This document shows, piece by piece, positions 7,377-15,447 of a DNA stretch of 18,424 bases. Numbering within the stretch: the first letter of the stretch is position 1; every line of letters begins with the position of its first letter. A model generated the notes under the pieces. The model saw only the letters and a list, made by a program, of their open reading frames with translations, was not told where the DNA came from and ran no database searches. Location of the stretch: assembly GCA_002296965.1 (NCBI GenBank), contig DBIW01000025.1, forward strand, positions 1 to 18,424. The letters run 5' to 3'. This DNA is from Treponema sp. UBA792. GTDB lineage: Bacteria; Spirochaetota; Spirochaetia; Treponematales; Treponemataceae. The position numbers were made by a program, and so were the translations under genes.

Positions 7377-8405
7377 CTACCGCTGCACGCGGCCGGAAGC
7401 GTCTCCGCCGGCAAGAGCCTGCACCTCGCCGACGCTCACCATGTTAAAGTCGCCCTCAACCGAATGTTTGAGGCAGCTCGCCGCAACCGCGAATTCAATC
7501 GCATCCTGATTTCCGAAGCCGTTTGAGCAGGCGTAAATCAGTCCGCCGCCGAAGCTGTCGCCGCCGCCCACGCGGTCTACGATGTGCATCTTGTATTCCT
7601 TGGAGAAAAAGCATTCCCCTGTCTTTCCGTCATAAAGCATTCCTGCCCAAAGATTGTCGTTCGCCGAAATTGAAGTCCTGAGCGTGACCGCAACCTTCTT
7701 AAAGCCGAAGCGTTCCGTCAGTTTCGCCGCAACCTCGCGGTAGCCTTCCTTGTTCAGCTTTCCGCCTGTAACGTCCGTCGCCTCGGATTTTATTCCGAAC
7801 ACGTCCGACGCATCCTCCTCGTTGGATATGCAGACGTCAACATACCGGCACAGCTCGCCCATCACCTGACCGGCCTTTTCGCGCGTCCAGAGCTTCTTGC
7901 GGTAGTTCAGGTCGCAGGAAACCGTGATTCCCTTCCCGTGCGCCTTTCTGCATGCCTCAAGGCAGATTTCCGCCACATTGTCGCCCAGGGCCGGAGTAAT
8001 TCCAGTAAAATGGAACCAGCTCGCGCCCTCAAAAATTTTGTCCCAGTCAAAGTCTTCCTTTGAAGCAAGCGCGATAGAGGAGCCTGCGCGGTCATAAATC
8101 ACCTTTGACGGACGCTGCGACGCGCCCTTCTCAAGATAGTAGATTCCCACCCGCGGACCGCCGCGCGCAATGAATTCCGTGTCAACTCCGAACCGTCTCA
8201 GCGAATTCACCGCCGCCTGTCCAATCTCGTGAGCCGGAAGCTTGGTCACAAACGCCGTGTCCATTCCGTAGTTCGCCAGCGACACCGACACATTCGCCTC
8301 GCCGCCGCCGAAAGTCGCGCCGTAATTCTCCGCCTGTACAAAACGGTAATATCCCTCAGGCGCGAGCCTCAGCATTATCTCACCGAAAGTCACAATTCTT
8401 CCCAT
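7377..8405 (-). CDS. kdgK: 2-dehydro-3-deoxygluconokinase (KDG kinase, PfkB family)
   Basis: 342 residues. It phosphorylates KDG to KDPG with ATP. The N-terminal PfkB region is present (GRIVTFGEIMLRLAP, then GGGEANVSVSLANYG at 33-47). The C-terminal PfkB signature is DRVGGGDSFGGG (277-288), with the catalytic base Asp283. The start chosen is the ATG before GRIVTFG, preceded by AGGAAA at a suitable distance; an upstream TTG (8441) would add 12 non-homologous residues. It is the last gene of the uxaC-eda-kdgK operon, 53 nt after eda. That gap contains only a short GCCGC...GCGGC hairpin and no terminator. The context fixes KDG as substrate rather than another sugar. Confidence 0.94.
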   Translation of the reverse strand: MGRIVTFGEIMLRLAPEGYYRFVQAENYGATFGGGEANVSVSLANYGMDTAFVTKLPAHEIGQAAVNSLRRFGVDTEFIARGGPRVGIYYLEKGASQRPSKVIYDRAGSSIALASKEDFDWDKIFEGASWFHFTGITPALGDNVAEICLEACRKAHGKGITVSCDLNYRKKLWTREKAGQVMGELCRYVDVCISNEEDASDVFGIKSEATDVTGGKLNKEGYREVAAKLTERFGFKKVAVTLRTSISANDNLWAGMLYDGKTGECFFSKEYKMHIVDRVGGGDSFGGGLIYACSNGFGNQDAIEFAVAASCLKHSVEGDFNMVSVGEVQALAGGDASGRVQR

Positions 8406-8458
8406 ATCAAATTTCCTTCTATAAAAATGAATGTGCCGCAAACAGCGCGGCTTCTGTC

Positions 8459-9097
8459 CTAGCCCCGGATTTCCCGGACAATTCCGGCGGCTTCAAAAGT
8501 CAGCCTCTCAATCTCCGAAAAATTTCCGGCCTTCACAAGGTCGCCCTTGACCATCCAGCTGCCGCCGCACGCAAGAATTTTGCTGTACGAAAGATAATCG
8601 CGCACGTTCACCGCATTTATTCCGCCTGTCGGCATGAATTTAAGCGAGGTGTACGGAGCGGCCATCGCCTTTATCATTTTAAGTCCGCCGGCCGGTTCCG
8701 CAGGAAAGAATTTCACCGCGTCAAGCCCGAAACCAAGCGCAAGCTCGATTTCCGTCGGAGTCATCACGCCAGGACACACCGGATAGCCTTTTTTCAGGCA
8801 ATGCTCCACAACCTTAGGATTCAGACCTGGAGACACGATGAATTTCGCGCCGGCATCAACGGCACGGTCAGCCTGCTCAGCAGAAAGAACCGTTCCCGCC
8901 CCCACGAACATCTGCGGATGTCTACTTGAAATCCGCCTGATACATTCCTCCGCCGCGGCGGTACGGAACGTGACCTCCGCGCAAGGAAGCCCGCCGTTCA
9001 CAAGCGCGTCCGAGAGCGGCTCCGCGTCGTCGGCATTCTCCAGCACGACAACAGGAACGATTCCGATTGTTCCCAAATTTTCCAACGCTTTGTCCAT
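8459..9097 (-). CDS. eda: 2-dehydro-3-deoxyphosphogluconate aldolase (KDPG aldolase)
   Basis: 212 residues, a full-length class I aldolase. It splits KDPG into pyruvate and glyceraldehyde-3-phosphate, the last step of uronate breakdown. The family residues are visible: Glu41 and Arg45 in AEVTFR, the GAGTV segment (66-70), PG(V)MTPTE (109-116), and the Schiff-base Lys129 in LDAVKFFPAE. PTGGIN (about 156-161) contributes to phosphate binding. The ATG at 9097 has an AGGTG ribosome binding site 8 nt upstream. It lies 16 nt after uxaC in the same operon. Members of this family can also act on KDPGal, so some role in galactonate breakdown is possible, but the neighbours point to uronates. Confidence 0.95.
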   Translation of the reverse strand: MDKALENLGTIGIVPVVVLENADDAEPLSDALVNGGLPCAEVTFRTAAAEECIRRISSRHPQMFVGAGTVLSAEQADRAVDAGAKFIVSPGLNPKVVEHCLKKGYPVCPGVMTPTEIELALGFGLDAVKFFPAEPAGGLKMIKAMAAPYTSLKFMPTGGINAVNVRDYLSYSKILACGGSWMVKGDLVKAGNFSEIERLTFEAAGIVREIRG

Positions 9098-9113
9098 ATT
9101 TTCACACCTCTTT

Positions 9114-10595
9114 TCAGTTCAGATTCAGTCCGAAGAATTTATTTGAATTCCCGAAACTGATGTCACGCACGATTTTTCCCAGAAGCGCGATGTCGTCCGG
9201 AAATTCTCCGTTGTCAACCAGCGTTCCGATAAAATTGCACAGAATCCTGCGGAAATACTCATGCCGCGGATAGGACAGAAAACTGCGCGAATCCGTCAGC
9301 ATTCCCACATAAGCTCCAAGAACGGAAGTGCGCGCGAACACGCGGATCTGCTCCAGGATTCCGTCCTTGTGATCGTTGAACCACCAGGCCGGTCCGAAAA
9401 CACAGTTCCTGTAGTTCGCAGCCATCGTCGCGACAGCCTCGTTGTCCCGCGGGTTCAGGTTGTACAGAATCACGCGCGGAGAATTCGGAGCGGATTCCTT
9501 TCCGTCTGTTCCGGAAATACAGCCGCTGTAAATTCCGTCCAGAACAGCTCCGAGCAGAGCCGCATAGTTGAAATCCTGAAGGCTGTCCTCTCCGATATTT
9601 TTTCCGGCGGACGAAAGCAGCGCGCTGTAATTGTCCCTAAGCGCCCCGATGTGAATCTGCATCACAAAGCCCTTCCGCGCATACAGTTTTCCAAGCTCCG
9701 TAAGAACGTAGCCCCTGTATCTCGCAATCTCCTCGTGCGAAAGTTTTTTTCCGAGCAAGGCGCGCTCAAAGATACAGCCGGCGTCATCAGCGGAAGCCGG
9801 AAGATAAAAATCGCCCTCCAGCGAATGGTCGCTCACAAGCGCGCCGCAGGACTTGAAGTAATCCATGCGAACCGCAAATGCACAAATCATGTCGCCGATG
9901 CTGCCGATTTTTACGCCGGAAATCTCCTGAAGCCTTGCCATGTATTCCGGAAAATCCGGATTTCCGGCGGCAAGAGCCATGTCAGGGCGGAACGACGGCA
10001 GAACGCGGACATTCTTCCAGTCCGCGGCAAGCCTTTTATGCCACTCAAGGTCATCAAGGGGATCGTCCGTAGTGCAGAGCGCCTTTACATTCATTTTCTC
10101 AAGAAGCGCGCGCGGACAGAATTCATCCTTCAGAAGAAGCGAATTGCATTTTTCCCAAATTTCCGCGGCATTCTTTTCCGTGACAGGCTCCGTGACTCCG
10201 AAATACCGTGCAAGCTCCAGATGGCTCCAGTGGTACAGCGGATTTCCGGCGCAGCCCTGCAAAGTCCGCACGAAAGCCATATAACGCTCAAAGTCCGCTT
10301 TTCTGACCGCATCAGCTCCGCCGCGCGCCGCATCCGGCTTGACGCTGCCGTCCCGCTCAAGATGGCCGGTAATCAGGCTTTCGGGAACGCCGGCCGCACG
10401 CATTGCGCGCCACTTGTAATGGTCATGGTCAAGCCATGCGTTCGCGAGATTTCCCAGCGGCCGGTTCTCATAAATCTCCCTCGGAGAAAGATGATTATGA
10501 AAGTCGAACACCGGCTGCGTCTCAGCATATTTATGGAACAGAATTTCCGCCGTCTCATTTTCCAGCAGAAAATTTTCATCAAGGAATTTCTTCAT
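9114..10595 (-). CDS. uxaC: Uronate isomerase (glucuronate/galacturonate isomerase)
   Basis: 493 residues (E. coli enzyme about 470). It interconverts D-glucuronate with D-fructuronate and D-galacturonate with D-tagaturonate in the cytoplasm, the entry step of hexuronate use. The amidohydrolase-type metal motif FDFHNHLSP is at residues 30-38, followed by TTDDP (175-179), FRPDMAL (202-208), MQIHIGALRDNY (312-323) and the C-terminal LTDSRSFLSYPRHEYFRRI signature. The ATG at 10595 gives the usual MKKFLDENFLL opening of the family. No ribosome binding site precedes it; an extended -10 box lies only 7 nt upstream, so the mRNA may be leaderless. It is the first gene of the uxaC-eda-kdgK operon. Confidence 0.96.
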   Translation of the reverse strand: MKKFLDENFLLENETAEILFHKYAETQPVFDFHNHLSPREIYENRPLGNLANAWLDHDHYKWRAMRAAGVPESLITGHLERDGSVKPDAARGGADAVRKADFERYMAFVRTLQGCAGNPLYHWSHLELARYFGVTEPVTEKNAAEIWEKCNSLLLKDEFCPRALLEKMNVKALCTTDDPLDDLEWHKRLAADWKNVRVLPSFRPDMALAAGNPDFPEYMARLQEISGVKIGSIGDMICAFAVRMDYFKSCGALVSDHSLEGDFYLPASADDAGCIFERALLGKKLSHEEIARYRGYVLTELGKLYARKGFVMQIHIGALRDNYSALLSSAGKNIGEDSLQDFNYAALLGAVLDGIYSGCISGTDGKESAPNSPRVILYNLNPRDNEAVATMAANYRNCVFGPAWWFNDHKDGILEQIRVFARTSVLGAYVGMLTDSRSFLSYPRHEYFRRILCNFIGTLVDNGEFPDDIALLGKIVRDISFGNSNKFFGLNLN

Positions 10596-10611
10596 GAATT
10601 CTAGTATATCA
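10596..10611 (-). promoter_or_regulatory. uxaC extended -10 promoter element within a 16-bp motif shared with uxuA
   Basis: On the minus strand TGATATACT (10611-10603) is an extended -10 element (TG-n-TATACT) ending 7 nt before the uxaC ATG. No good -35 box is visible 16-18 nt upstream. Read on the plus strand, 10596-10611 matches 14334-14349 in front of uxuA at 14 of 16 positions (G-A/T-ATTCTAG-T/C-ATATCA). This supports a common promoter element, operator, or both. Confidence 0.55.
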
Positions 10612-10612
10612 C

Positions 10613-10660
10613 AAAAATCCGCCGCCAGAAATAGGTCATTTCATGTATGGGCGGATTTTT
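10613..10660. repeat. Perfect 11-bp inverted repeat between divergent promoters
   Basis: AAAAATCCGCC (10613-10623) and GGCGGATTTTT (10650-10660) are exact inverted copies separated by 26 nt. The structure looks like a bidirectional terminator, with GC stem base and T-runs on both strands. However, it sits upstream of uxaC and of the lipoprotein gene, where no gene ends. It also covers the space where the uxaC -35 region would be. Insulator, operator or leader remnant are all possible. Confidence 0.55.
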
Positions 10661-10743
10661 TGCTTCATTTGCCGCCTGCGGACTGAATTGGCAGATTGAA
10701 AATGCAATTATGCGGCTCTTTTGTTGCAACCATTGCCGTCAAA

Positions 10744-10771
10744 TTGACTATTTTAAATTCCATGTTATAAT
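10744..10771 (+). promoter_or_regulatory. Strong promoter of the lipoprotein gene
   Basis: TTGACT (10744-10749) and TATAAT (10766-10771, full consensus) are separated by 16 bases. A TG one base before the -10 box makes it an extended -10. The ribosome binding site AGGAGGAG (10791-10798) sits 5 nt before the ATG. This is the best promoter/ribosome-binding-site combination in the window and predicts high expression. Confidence 0.8.
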
Positions 10772-10803
10772 CAGTTCAATATAACTAATCAGGAGGAGTT
10801 TTT

Positions 10804-11436
10804 ATGAAAAAAAACAGTTTCCTTCCATTTGTCTTAATTCTCTCAAGTTTTTTCATATCCTGTGCGACAACGGTTGAAACCGTAAAAAGCGGCTCGCCCG
10901 TCATGCTGAAGGAAGATGAAGGCTTTGTTCTGATGAGAATTCTCAATCCGACTGCGGGCAGGACGGTTGACGAATTCCATTACTCAAATGGTAAGGCCGT
11001 CAGAAACATGGCTCCGCTGCATCTGAATTCCGATCTGCAGATAAAGAGACTTCCGGGTTCATTTTATGTTTCTACCGTGGCAAACACGGAAGCGCCGGAA
11101 CAGATTGTCATGCTGAAGGCGAAGAAAGGCTCCTATGGAATCATAAAGACAGGGGAAAATTCAGAATATTTCAATCCTTATGCCTTCAAGGTGGAAGCCG
11201 GCGCCGTAAATTATGCTGGAGACATAAAACTTGACATTGTGACAGGCCGGATTTCAGTCTGGCGCGAGATAAAGGACTACTATGATCTGTCCGTCTCGGA
11301 CAGTTTTGACGAGATCTTGAATCTGCGGGACTCTTCCGATTTATTTTCAGCTTATTCGGATCTTGAGTTTATCAACCAGGCTAAAAATACGGAGACAATG
11401 CGGCCTCTTTTCTGCCATGTAATCCGTGACAATTAG
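10804..11436 (+). CDS. Hypothetical lipoprotein
   Basis: 210 residues. The N-terminus is a lipoprotein signal: MKKN, hydrophobic core FLPFVLILSSFF, then lipobox-like FISC with the lipidated Cys20. The mature protein begins with polar ATTVETVKSGSP and is predicted to be mostly beta. A segment near residues 120-145 (FNPYAFKVEAGAVNYAGDIKLD) has the FxVxxGxVxYxGDI pattern seen in small surface or periplasmic lipoproteins with a DUF2846-like or Ig-like fold, but I cannot name the family with confidence. It is a single gene on the plus strand between the two uronate operons, which run the other way. It has a strong promoter of its own and is convergent with uxuB (102-base gap, no clear terminator). 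A link to uronate uptake is only positional. Confidence 0.85.
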   Translation: MKKNSFLPFVLILSSFFISCATTVETVKSGSPVMLKEDEGFVLMRILNPTAGRTVDEFHYSNGKAVRNMAPLHLNSDLQIKRLPGSFYVSTVANTEAPEQIVMLKAKKGSYGIIKTGENSEYFNPYAFKVEAGAVNYAGDIKLDIVTGRISVWREIKDYYDLSVSDSFDEILNLRDSSDLFSAYSDLEFINQAKNTETMRPLFCHVIRDN

Positions 11437-11538
11437 TTTTTCCGAAGCGGCGTTGACCGCGGCACAAAGTGCAGCCTCAAGGAGAGCCGCCCAATGCCGC
11501 CGCCGCTACGCCGCTCAAGACACAATCCGGTTTTCCGC

Positions 11539-13158
11539 CTATTCCGCAAGCCCATGGAGCGTCTTTCTGACCGCGCCTTTTCCGGAAACCAGCTTCGTGA
11601 AGTCGGAAATGACGGTCTCGGCAAGTCCTGCCTCAAACAAATCAACTCCGAAAATTTCCGCGCGGTGAAGAAGAGGAGCCACCGTGGCGCGGACGGAATT
11701 TCCGTCCGAAGAACCGGGCGTGATTCCGGCGACATATTTTGTCACCTCCGCAAGGAGCGGATCCGGGCTCAGCTCAAAAGCGTTGCCGTCATCATCCGTC
11801 GCCGTCAGATACCGCAGCCAGAGCGCGAACACGAGCGGAATCACTTTAAGGGACGAAACGTCAAGATCTTCACGCCGCAAATATCCTTTTATGGTCTCGC
11901 CGAAACGAATCGAAAGCTTCTGGGAGGTGTCGCAGGCGATTCTCTGCGGAGTGTCCGGCATGAACGGATTGGGAATCCGCACGTTCACAACCTCGTCAAT
12001 AAAATTCTTCGGGTCAATTATTCCGGGATCAACGACGACAGGAAGCCCCTCGTCGTAGCCCAGCCGCCTCACGAGACGCAGCAGGTCATCGTCCTTCATC
12101 TCGTCGGCGATGAGCGTATATCCGAGCAGGCAGCCGCTGAGCGCAAGGAAGGTGTGCAGCGGATTCAGGCAGGTGCAGACCTTCATCTTCTCGACCTTGT
12201 CCACCGTCGCGCGGTCCGTAAAATAAAGCCCGCCCTTCTCAAGTTCCGGCCGGCCGTTCGGAAATTTGTCCTCAATCACAAGGTACTGGCATTCCTCGGA
12301 ATTCACGAACGGAGCGACATAGGTCTTCTTCGACGTGATTACCGGCTCAAGGCTCTCGATTCCGTCATCAGAAAGAATTTTCTCCACCTTAGCGTCCGGC
12401 CGCGGAGTAATCTTGTCTATCATAGTCCAGGGGAACGAGACCCGGCTTTCGTCGTTTATGTAGCTCAAAAAGCCCGTCTTGCAGACTCCGCGCCTCTCCC
12501 ATTCCTCGGCAAATTCCCTGACCGCCGAATAAAGCTTGTCTCCGTTGTGAGAGCAGTTGTCCATGCTCACCATCGCGACAGGAAGCTCACCGTTCACAAA
12601 ACGCTCGTGCAGAAGCGTCACAACTTTACCGATGTAGCTTTTCGGAAGAACCGGACCGGCCGCAAAATCATCCTCTACGCCGGGCATCGCAACTCCGGCG
12701 GCATTCCGCAGCAGATAGCCCTTCTCGGTGATTGTAAACGTGACCATCTGGAGTGACGGATTCCTGAAAATCTCGCGGAGCCTTGCCCAGTCCGTCTCGT
12801 TTCCGCTGTCCGCCGCAAGCGACTCGACCACCGAAGCCACGACAGTCTTCCCGACAGTTCCGTCAGATTTCAGCGTCACAAGCGCGCCGATATTGTCATG
12901 CGGACGGTACATTTTCTCCACAATCTCGTAGTCGTAGCCTTCCGCCACCACAAGACCGCGGTCAATCACGCCTCCGTTCAGAAGCTGCTGCACCACATTC
13001 GCCTGAAAAGCGCGGAAAATATTTCCCGCCCCGAAATGAATCCAGAACGGAGCCTTTTTCGTAGCCTCCTCAACCGCCTTAAGGTCAAATTCCGGCAGCG
13101 CGCAGCCCTTCTCAATCCAAATTTTCCTGTCCTTCAAACCGTCTTTCGTAAGTCTCAT
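11539..13158 (-). CDS. uxuB: Fructuronate reductase (mannitol dehydrogenase family)
   Basis: 539 residues, the usual length for the long-chain mannitol dehydrogenase/mannonate oxidoreductase family. It reduces D-fructuronate to D-mannonate with NAD(P)H. The N-terminal Rossmann domain has WIHFGAGNIFRAFQ (39-52). TITEKGY is at about 142-148 and the VSMDNCSHNGDKL signature at 197-209. The C-terminal domain begins around residue 280 with YVAPFVNSEECQYLVIEDKFPNGRPELE. The ATG at 13158 is preceded by GAGGA, which overlaps the uxuA stop; the gap is 9 nt and translation is probably coupled. The neighbours fix the substrate as fructuronate, not mannitol, although tagaturonate reduction cannot be excluded because no separate UxaB is seen here. 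Confidence 0.9.
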   Translation of the reverse strand: MRLTKDGLKDRKIWIEKGCALPEFDLKAVEEATKKAPFWIHFGAGNIFRAFQANVVQQLLNGGVIDRGLVVAEGYDYEIVEKMYRPHDNIGALVTLKSDGTVGKTVVASVVESLAADSGNETDWARLREIFRNPSLQMVTFTITEKGYLLRNAAGVAMPGVEDDFAAGPVLPKSYIGKVVTLLHERFVNGELPVAMVSMDNCSHNGDKLYSAVREFAEEWERRGVCKTGFLSYINDESRVSFPWTMIDKITPRPDAKVEKILSDDGIESLEPVITSKKTYVAPFVNSEECQYLVIEDKFPNGRPELEKGGLYFTDRATVDKVEKMKVCTCLNPLHTFLALSGCLLGYTLIADEMKDDDLLRLVRRLGYDEGLPVVVDPGIIDPKNFIDEVVNVRIPNPFMPDTPQRIACDTSQKLSIRFGETIKGYLRREDLDVSSLKVIPLVFALWLRYLTATDDDGNAFELSPDPLLAEVTKYVAGITPGSSDGNSVRATVAPLLHRAEIFGVDLFEAGLAETVISDFTKLVSGKGAVRKTLHGLAE

Positions 13159-13167
13159 AAAAATCCT

Positions 13168-14274
13168 CTATATATACAGTTTTACGCCGGAACGGTCAAA
13201 GCTCTTCTCGCAGGCCTCCCAAAGTCCGTTCAGGTATGCGGCTCCAAGCGCGCGGTCATAAAGTCCGTAGCCCGGCATCGCCTTCTCGCCCCAAATCATC
13301 CTTCCGTGATCCGGACGGATAACACCGTCAAAGCCGGTCTCGTAAAGCGTCTTCACGATTTTGAACATATCAAAAGTTCCGGCGCTGCTCAGATGCGCGC
13401 TTTCCTGAAAGTCAAGAACCGGATCTTCAGGCGCGGTGTTGAATTTCAGATTCCTTATATGCGCAAAATGAATTCTTCCGGCCGCGGCGCGGATCATGGC
13501 GCAGAGGTCATTCTTTCTGTTCGTTCCGTAGGAGCCTGTGCAGAAAGTAAGTCCGTTATGAGGATTGTCCACCGCCTTCAACATTCTTACGACATTTTCC
13601 TGGCAGGTTATGATTCTCGGCAGTCCGAAAACCGGCCACGCAGGATCGTCCGGGTGAATCGCCATGTTGATGTTGTATTTGTCGCAGACCGGCATAACCG
13701 CATTCAGAAAATACACAAGGTTGTCAAAAAGCTTCTCCGGCGTGACGTCGCGGTACATCTCAAAAAGCTCCTTGACGTGCGCCATCCGCTCCGGCTCCCA
13801 GCCCGGCAGCACAAAGCCGTTGGAAGACTGCTCAAGATTCGCGAACATCTCCTCAGGCTTAACCGCGTCAATCGCATTTGAGTTGTAGGCAAGAACGGTT
13901 GAGCCGTCCGGACAGGGGCGTGCAAGCTCCGAGCGCGTCCAGTCGAACACCGGCATAAAATTGTAGCAGACCATGTGAATGTCTTCCTGTCCGAGCCGCT
14001 CCAGCGTCTTTATATAATTCTCAATATATTCATCGCGCCGGCCGCCGCCGATTTTTATGTCATCGTGGATATTCACGCTCTCAATTCCGGCAATCTTAAG
14101 TCCGGCAGCCTCAACTTCATTCTTCAGCTTTCTGATCGCCTCAGTCTCCCACGCCTCGCCCGGCACGGAATCATACAAAGTGGTGATTACGCCGTGGACA
14201 CCCGGCACCTGGCGGATCTGCTCCAGAGTAACGGAATCAAAACCTGTTCCGTACCAGCGCAAAGTCATTTCCAT
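13168..14274 (-). CDS. uxuA: Mannonate dehydratase
   Basis: 368 residues. It dehydrates D-mannonate to KDG in the cytoplasm, using a divalent metal. Family features visible are MTLRWYG at the start, GIESVNIHDDIK (about 64-75), AIHPDDPAWPVFGLPRI in the middle, FCTGSYG, IHFAHIRNLKF, and the C-terminal IRPDHGRMIWGE. The His, Cys and Asp residues in these segments are the known metal-site type. The ATG at 14274 has AGGAGA five nt upstream; an upstream TTG at 14289 would overlap the ribosome binding site, and an internal ATG at 14268 lacks one. It is the first gene of the uxuA-uxuB pair, with a leader of about 55 nt from the predicted promoter. Confidence 0.95.
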   Translation of the reverse strand: MEMTLRWYGTGFDSVTLEQIRQVPGVHGVITTLYDSVPGEAWETEAIRKLKNEVEAAGLKIAGIESVNIHDDIKIGGGRRDEYIENYIKTLERLGQEDIHMVCYNFMPVFDWTRSELARPCPDGSTVLAYNSNAIDAVKPEEMFANLEQSSNGFVLPGWEPERMAHVKELFEMYRDVTPEKLFDNLVYFLNAVMPVCDKYNINMAIHPDDPAWPVFGLPRIITCQENVVRMLKAVDNPHNGLTFCTGSYGTNRKNDLCAMIRAAAGRIHFAHIRNLKFNTAPEDPVLDFQESAHLSSAGTFDMFKIVKTLYETGFDGVIRPDHGRMIWGEKAMPGYGLYDRALGAAYLNGLWEACEKSFDRSGVKLYI

Positions 14275-14335
14275 AAAAATCTCCTGCAAAACAATTTGAT
14301 GACGGGCAGCAGACGCCGCTCACTCAACCACTAGT

Positions 14336-14364
14336 ATTCTAGCATATCAATTGAAAGTTTACAA
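14336..14364 (-). promoter_or_regulatory. uxuA-uxuB promoter carrying the shared 16-bp motif
   Basis: On the minus strand TTGTAA (14364-14359) and TAGAAT (14341-14336) are 17 bases apart, with a TG one base before the -10 box. The -10 region lies inside the 16-mer at 14334-14349, which is also found at the uxaC start. An alternative reading uses TGATATGCT as an extended -10, equivalent to the one at uxaC. Confidence 0.6.
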
Positions 14365-14365
14365 C

Positions 14366-14397
14366 AAAAAAAATCCGCTCCCGGAAAACGGAGCGGA
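14366..14397 (-). terminator. Intrinsic terminator of the hicBA-fcl unit
   Basis: Reading the minus strand, TCCGCTCC (14397-14390), an 8-nt loop and GGAGCGGA (14381-14374) form a perfect 8-bp GC-rich stem. It is followed by an unbroken run of eight T (14373-14366). It lies about 50 nt after the fcl stop and just before the uxuA promoter. Confidence 0.9.
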
Positions 14398-14445
14398 CAA
14401 AAAAAATAAGACATCAGCAGCATAGTCTGCATAGAATAAATGAGC

Positions 14446-15423
14446 TTACTTTCTCACCTTTCCATGCAGAAAGTCGTCATAGCTGATTTCAATTCCATGG
14501 CGGACATCGACTTTTGCCTTCCAGCCTAGGTTGTTCAGGCGGGTTACATCGCAGAGTTTTCTTGGTGTTCCGTTCGGCTTTGAGGAATCCCACTCAATCC
14601 GGCAGGTTCTTCCGGCTTCTGCGGCATCTGAATAAACGACTTCACGGATTGTTTCGGCAAGTTCCTTGATTGTCAGCTCTTTTCCGGTTCCAACATTCAC
14701 AAAGTCTCCGGTCGGAGTGCGTAAATCCTCGGCGTTCTTGTTTTCCATAAGGTAGACAACCGCATCCGCCAAGTCGCCCGCAAAAAGGAATTCGCGCAAT
14801 GGAGAGCCGTCGCCCCAAAGATGAACAACGTCCTCACCGCTCGCCTTTGCCTCATGGAATTTCCTAATCATCGCAGGAAAAACATGGCTTCCGGCAAGTT
14901 CATAATTGTCGCCGATTCCATAAAGGTTCGTCGGCATTACAGAAAGGAAGTTTGTTCCGAACTGCTTATTGTACGCCGTGCAGAGCTTTATCACGCTGAT
15001 TTTCGCAAGAGCGTAAGCGTCGTTTGTAGGCTCAAGCGGCCCCGTCAGAAGCGACTCTTCCTTTATCGGCTGCTCCGCCATCTTAGGGTAGATGCAGGTC
15101 GAGCCGAGATTCATCAGCTTTTTTACGCCGTTTTTACGTGCCGCCTCAACGACATTGAATCCAATCACCATGTTCTGATAGATAAAATCCGCAGGATAAG
15201 TTGAATTCGCCCCGATTCCGCCAACATGAGCCGCAGCAAGAAAAACGTACTCCGGCTTTTCCGTCTCAAAGAATCTGTTCACGTCCGCCTGATTCAGAAG
15301 GTCAAGCTCGCTGTGAGTCCTTGTAATGATATTCGTGTAGCCGCGCGCCCGAAGCTCACGGAAAATCGCACCGCCGACTAAACCACGATGGCCTGCAACG
15401 TAAATTTTTGATGATTTTTGCAT
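14446..15423 (-). CDS. fcl: GDP-L-fucose synthase
   Basis: 325 residues. It performs epimerisation and NADPH reduction of GDP-4-keto-6-deoxymannose to GDP-L-fucose for surface polysaccharide or glycan synthesis. It is a short-chain dehydrogenase of the extended type. The Rossmann motif is AGHRGLVGGAI (10-20), AAAHVGGIGAN is at about 63-73, the catalytic Ser region is LGSTCIYP, and the YxxxK pair lies in DAYALAKIS. The family segment WGDGSPLREFLFAGDLADA and the C-terminal NLGWKAKVDVRHGI follow. Length matches the family. The ATG at 15423 has AGGA upstream. The partner gene gmd is not in the window. It follows hicA by only 24 nt with no terminator between, so it may be transcribed with the toxin-antitoxin genes. 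Confidence 0.95.
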   Translation of the reverse strand: MQKSSKIYVAGHRGLVGGAIFRELRARGYTNIITRTHSELDLLNQADVNRFFETEKPEYVFLAAAHVGGIGANSTYPADFIYQNMVIGFNVVEAARKNGVKKLMNLGSTCIYPKMAEQPIKEESLLTGPLEPTNDAYALAKISVIKLCTAYNKQFGTNFLSVMPTNLYGIGDNYELAGSHVFPAMIRKFHEAKASGEDVVHLWGDGSPLREFLFAGDLADAVVYLMENKNAEDLRTPTGDFVNVGTGKELTIKELAETIREVVYSDAAEAGRTCRIEWDSSKPNGTPRKLCDVTRLNNLGWKAKVDVRHGIEISYDDFLHGKVRK

Positions 15424-15447
15424 TTTGATTAATCCTGATAAGTTTTA

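Noticed and set aside
9261..10604. A 447-codon open frame on the plus strand opposite uxaC
   Set aside because: It lies entirely antisense to a gene with certain family motifs, its product is Arg/His/Ala-rich without recognisable domains, and it reflects codon bias of uxaC.
11494..13881. Long plus-strand open frames (420 and 327 codons) opposite uxuB and uxuA
   Set aside because: These are antisense shadows of firmly identified genes, with basic low-complexity products and no start signals.
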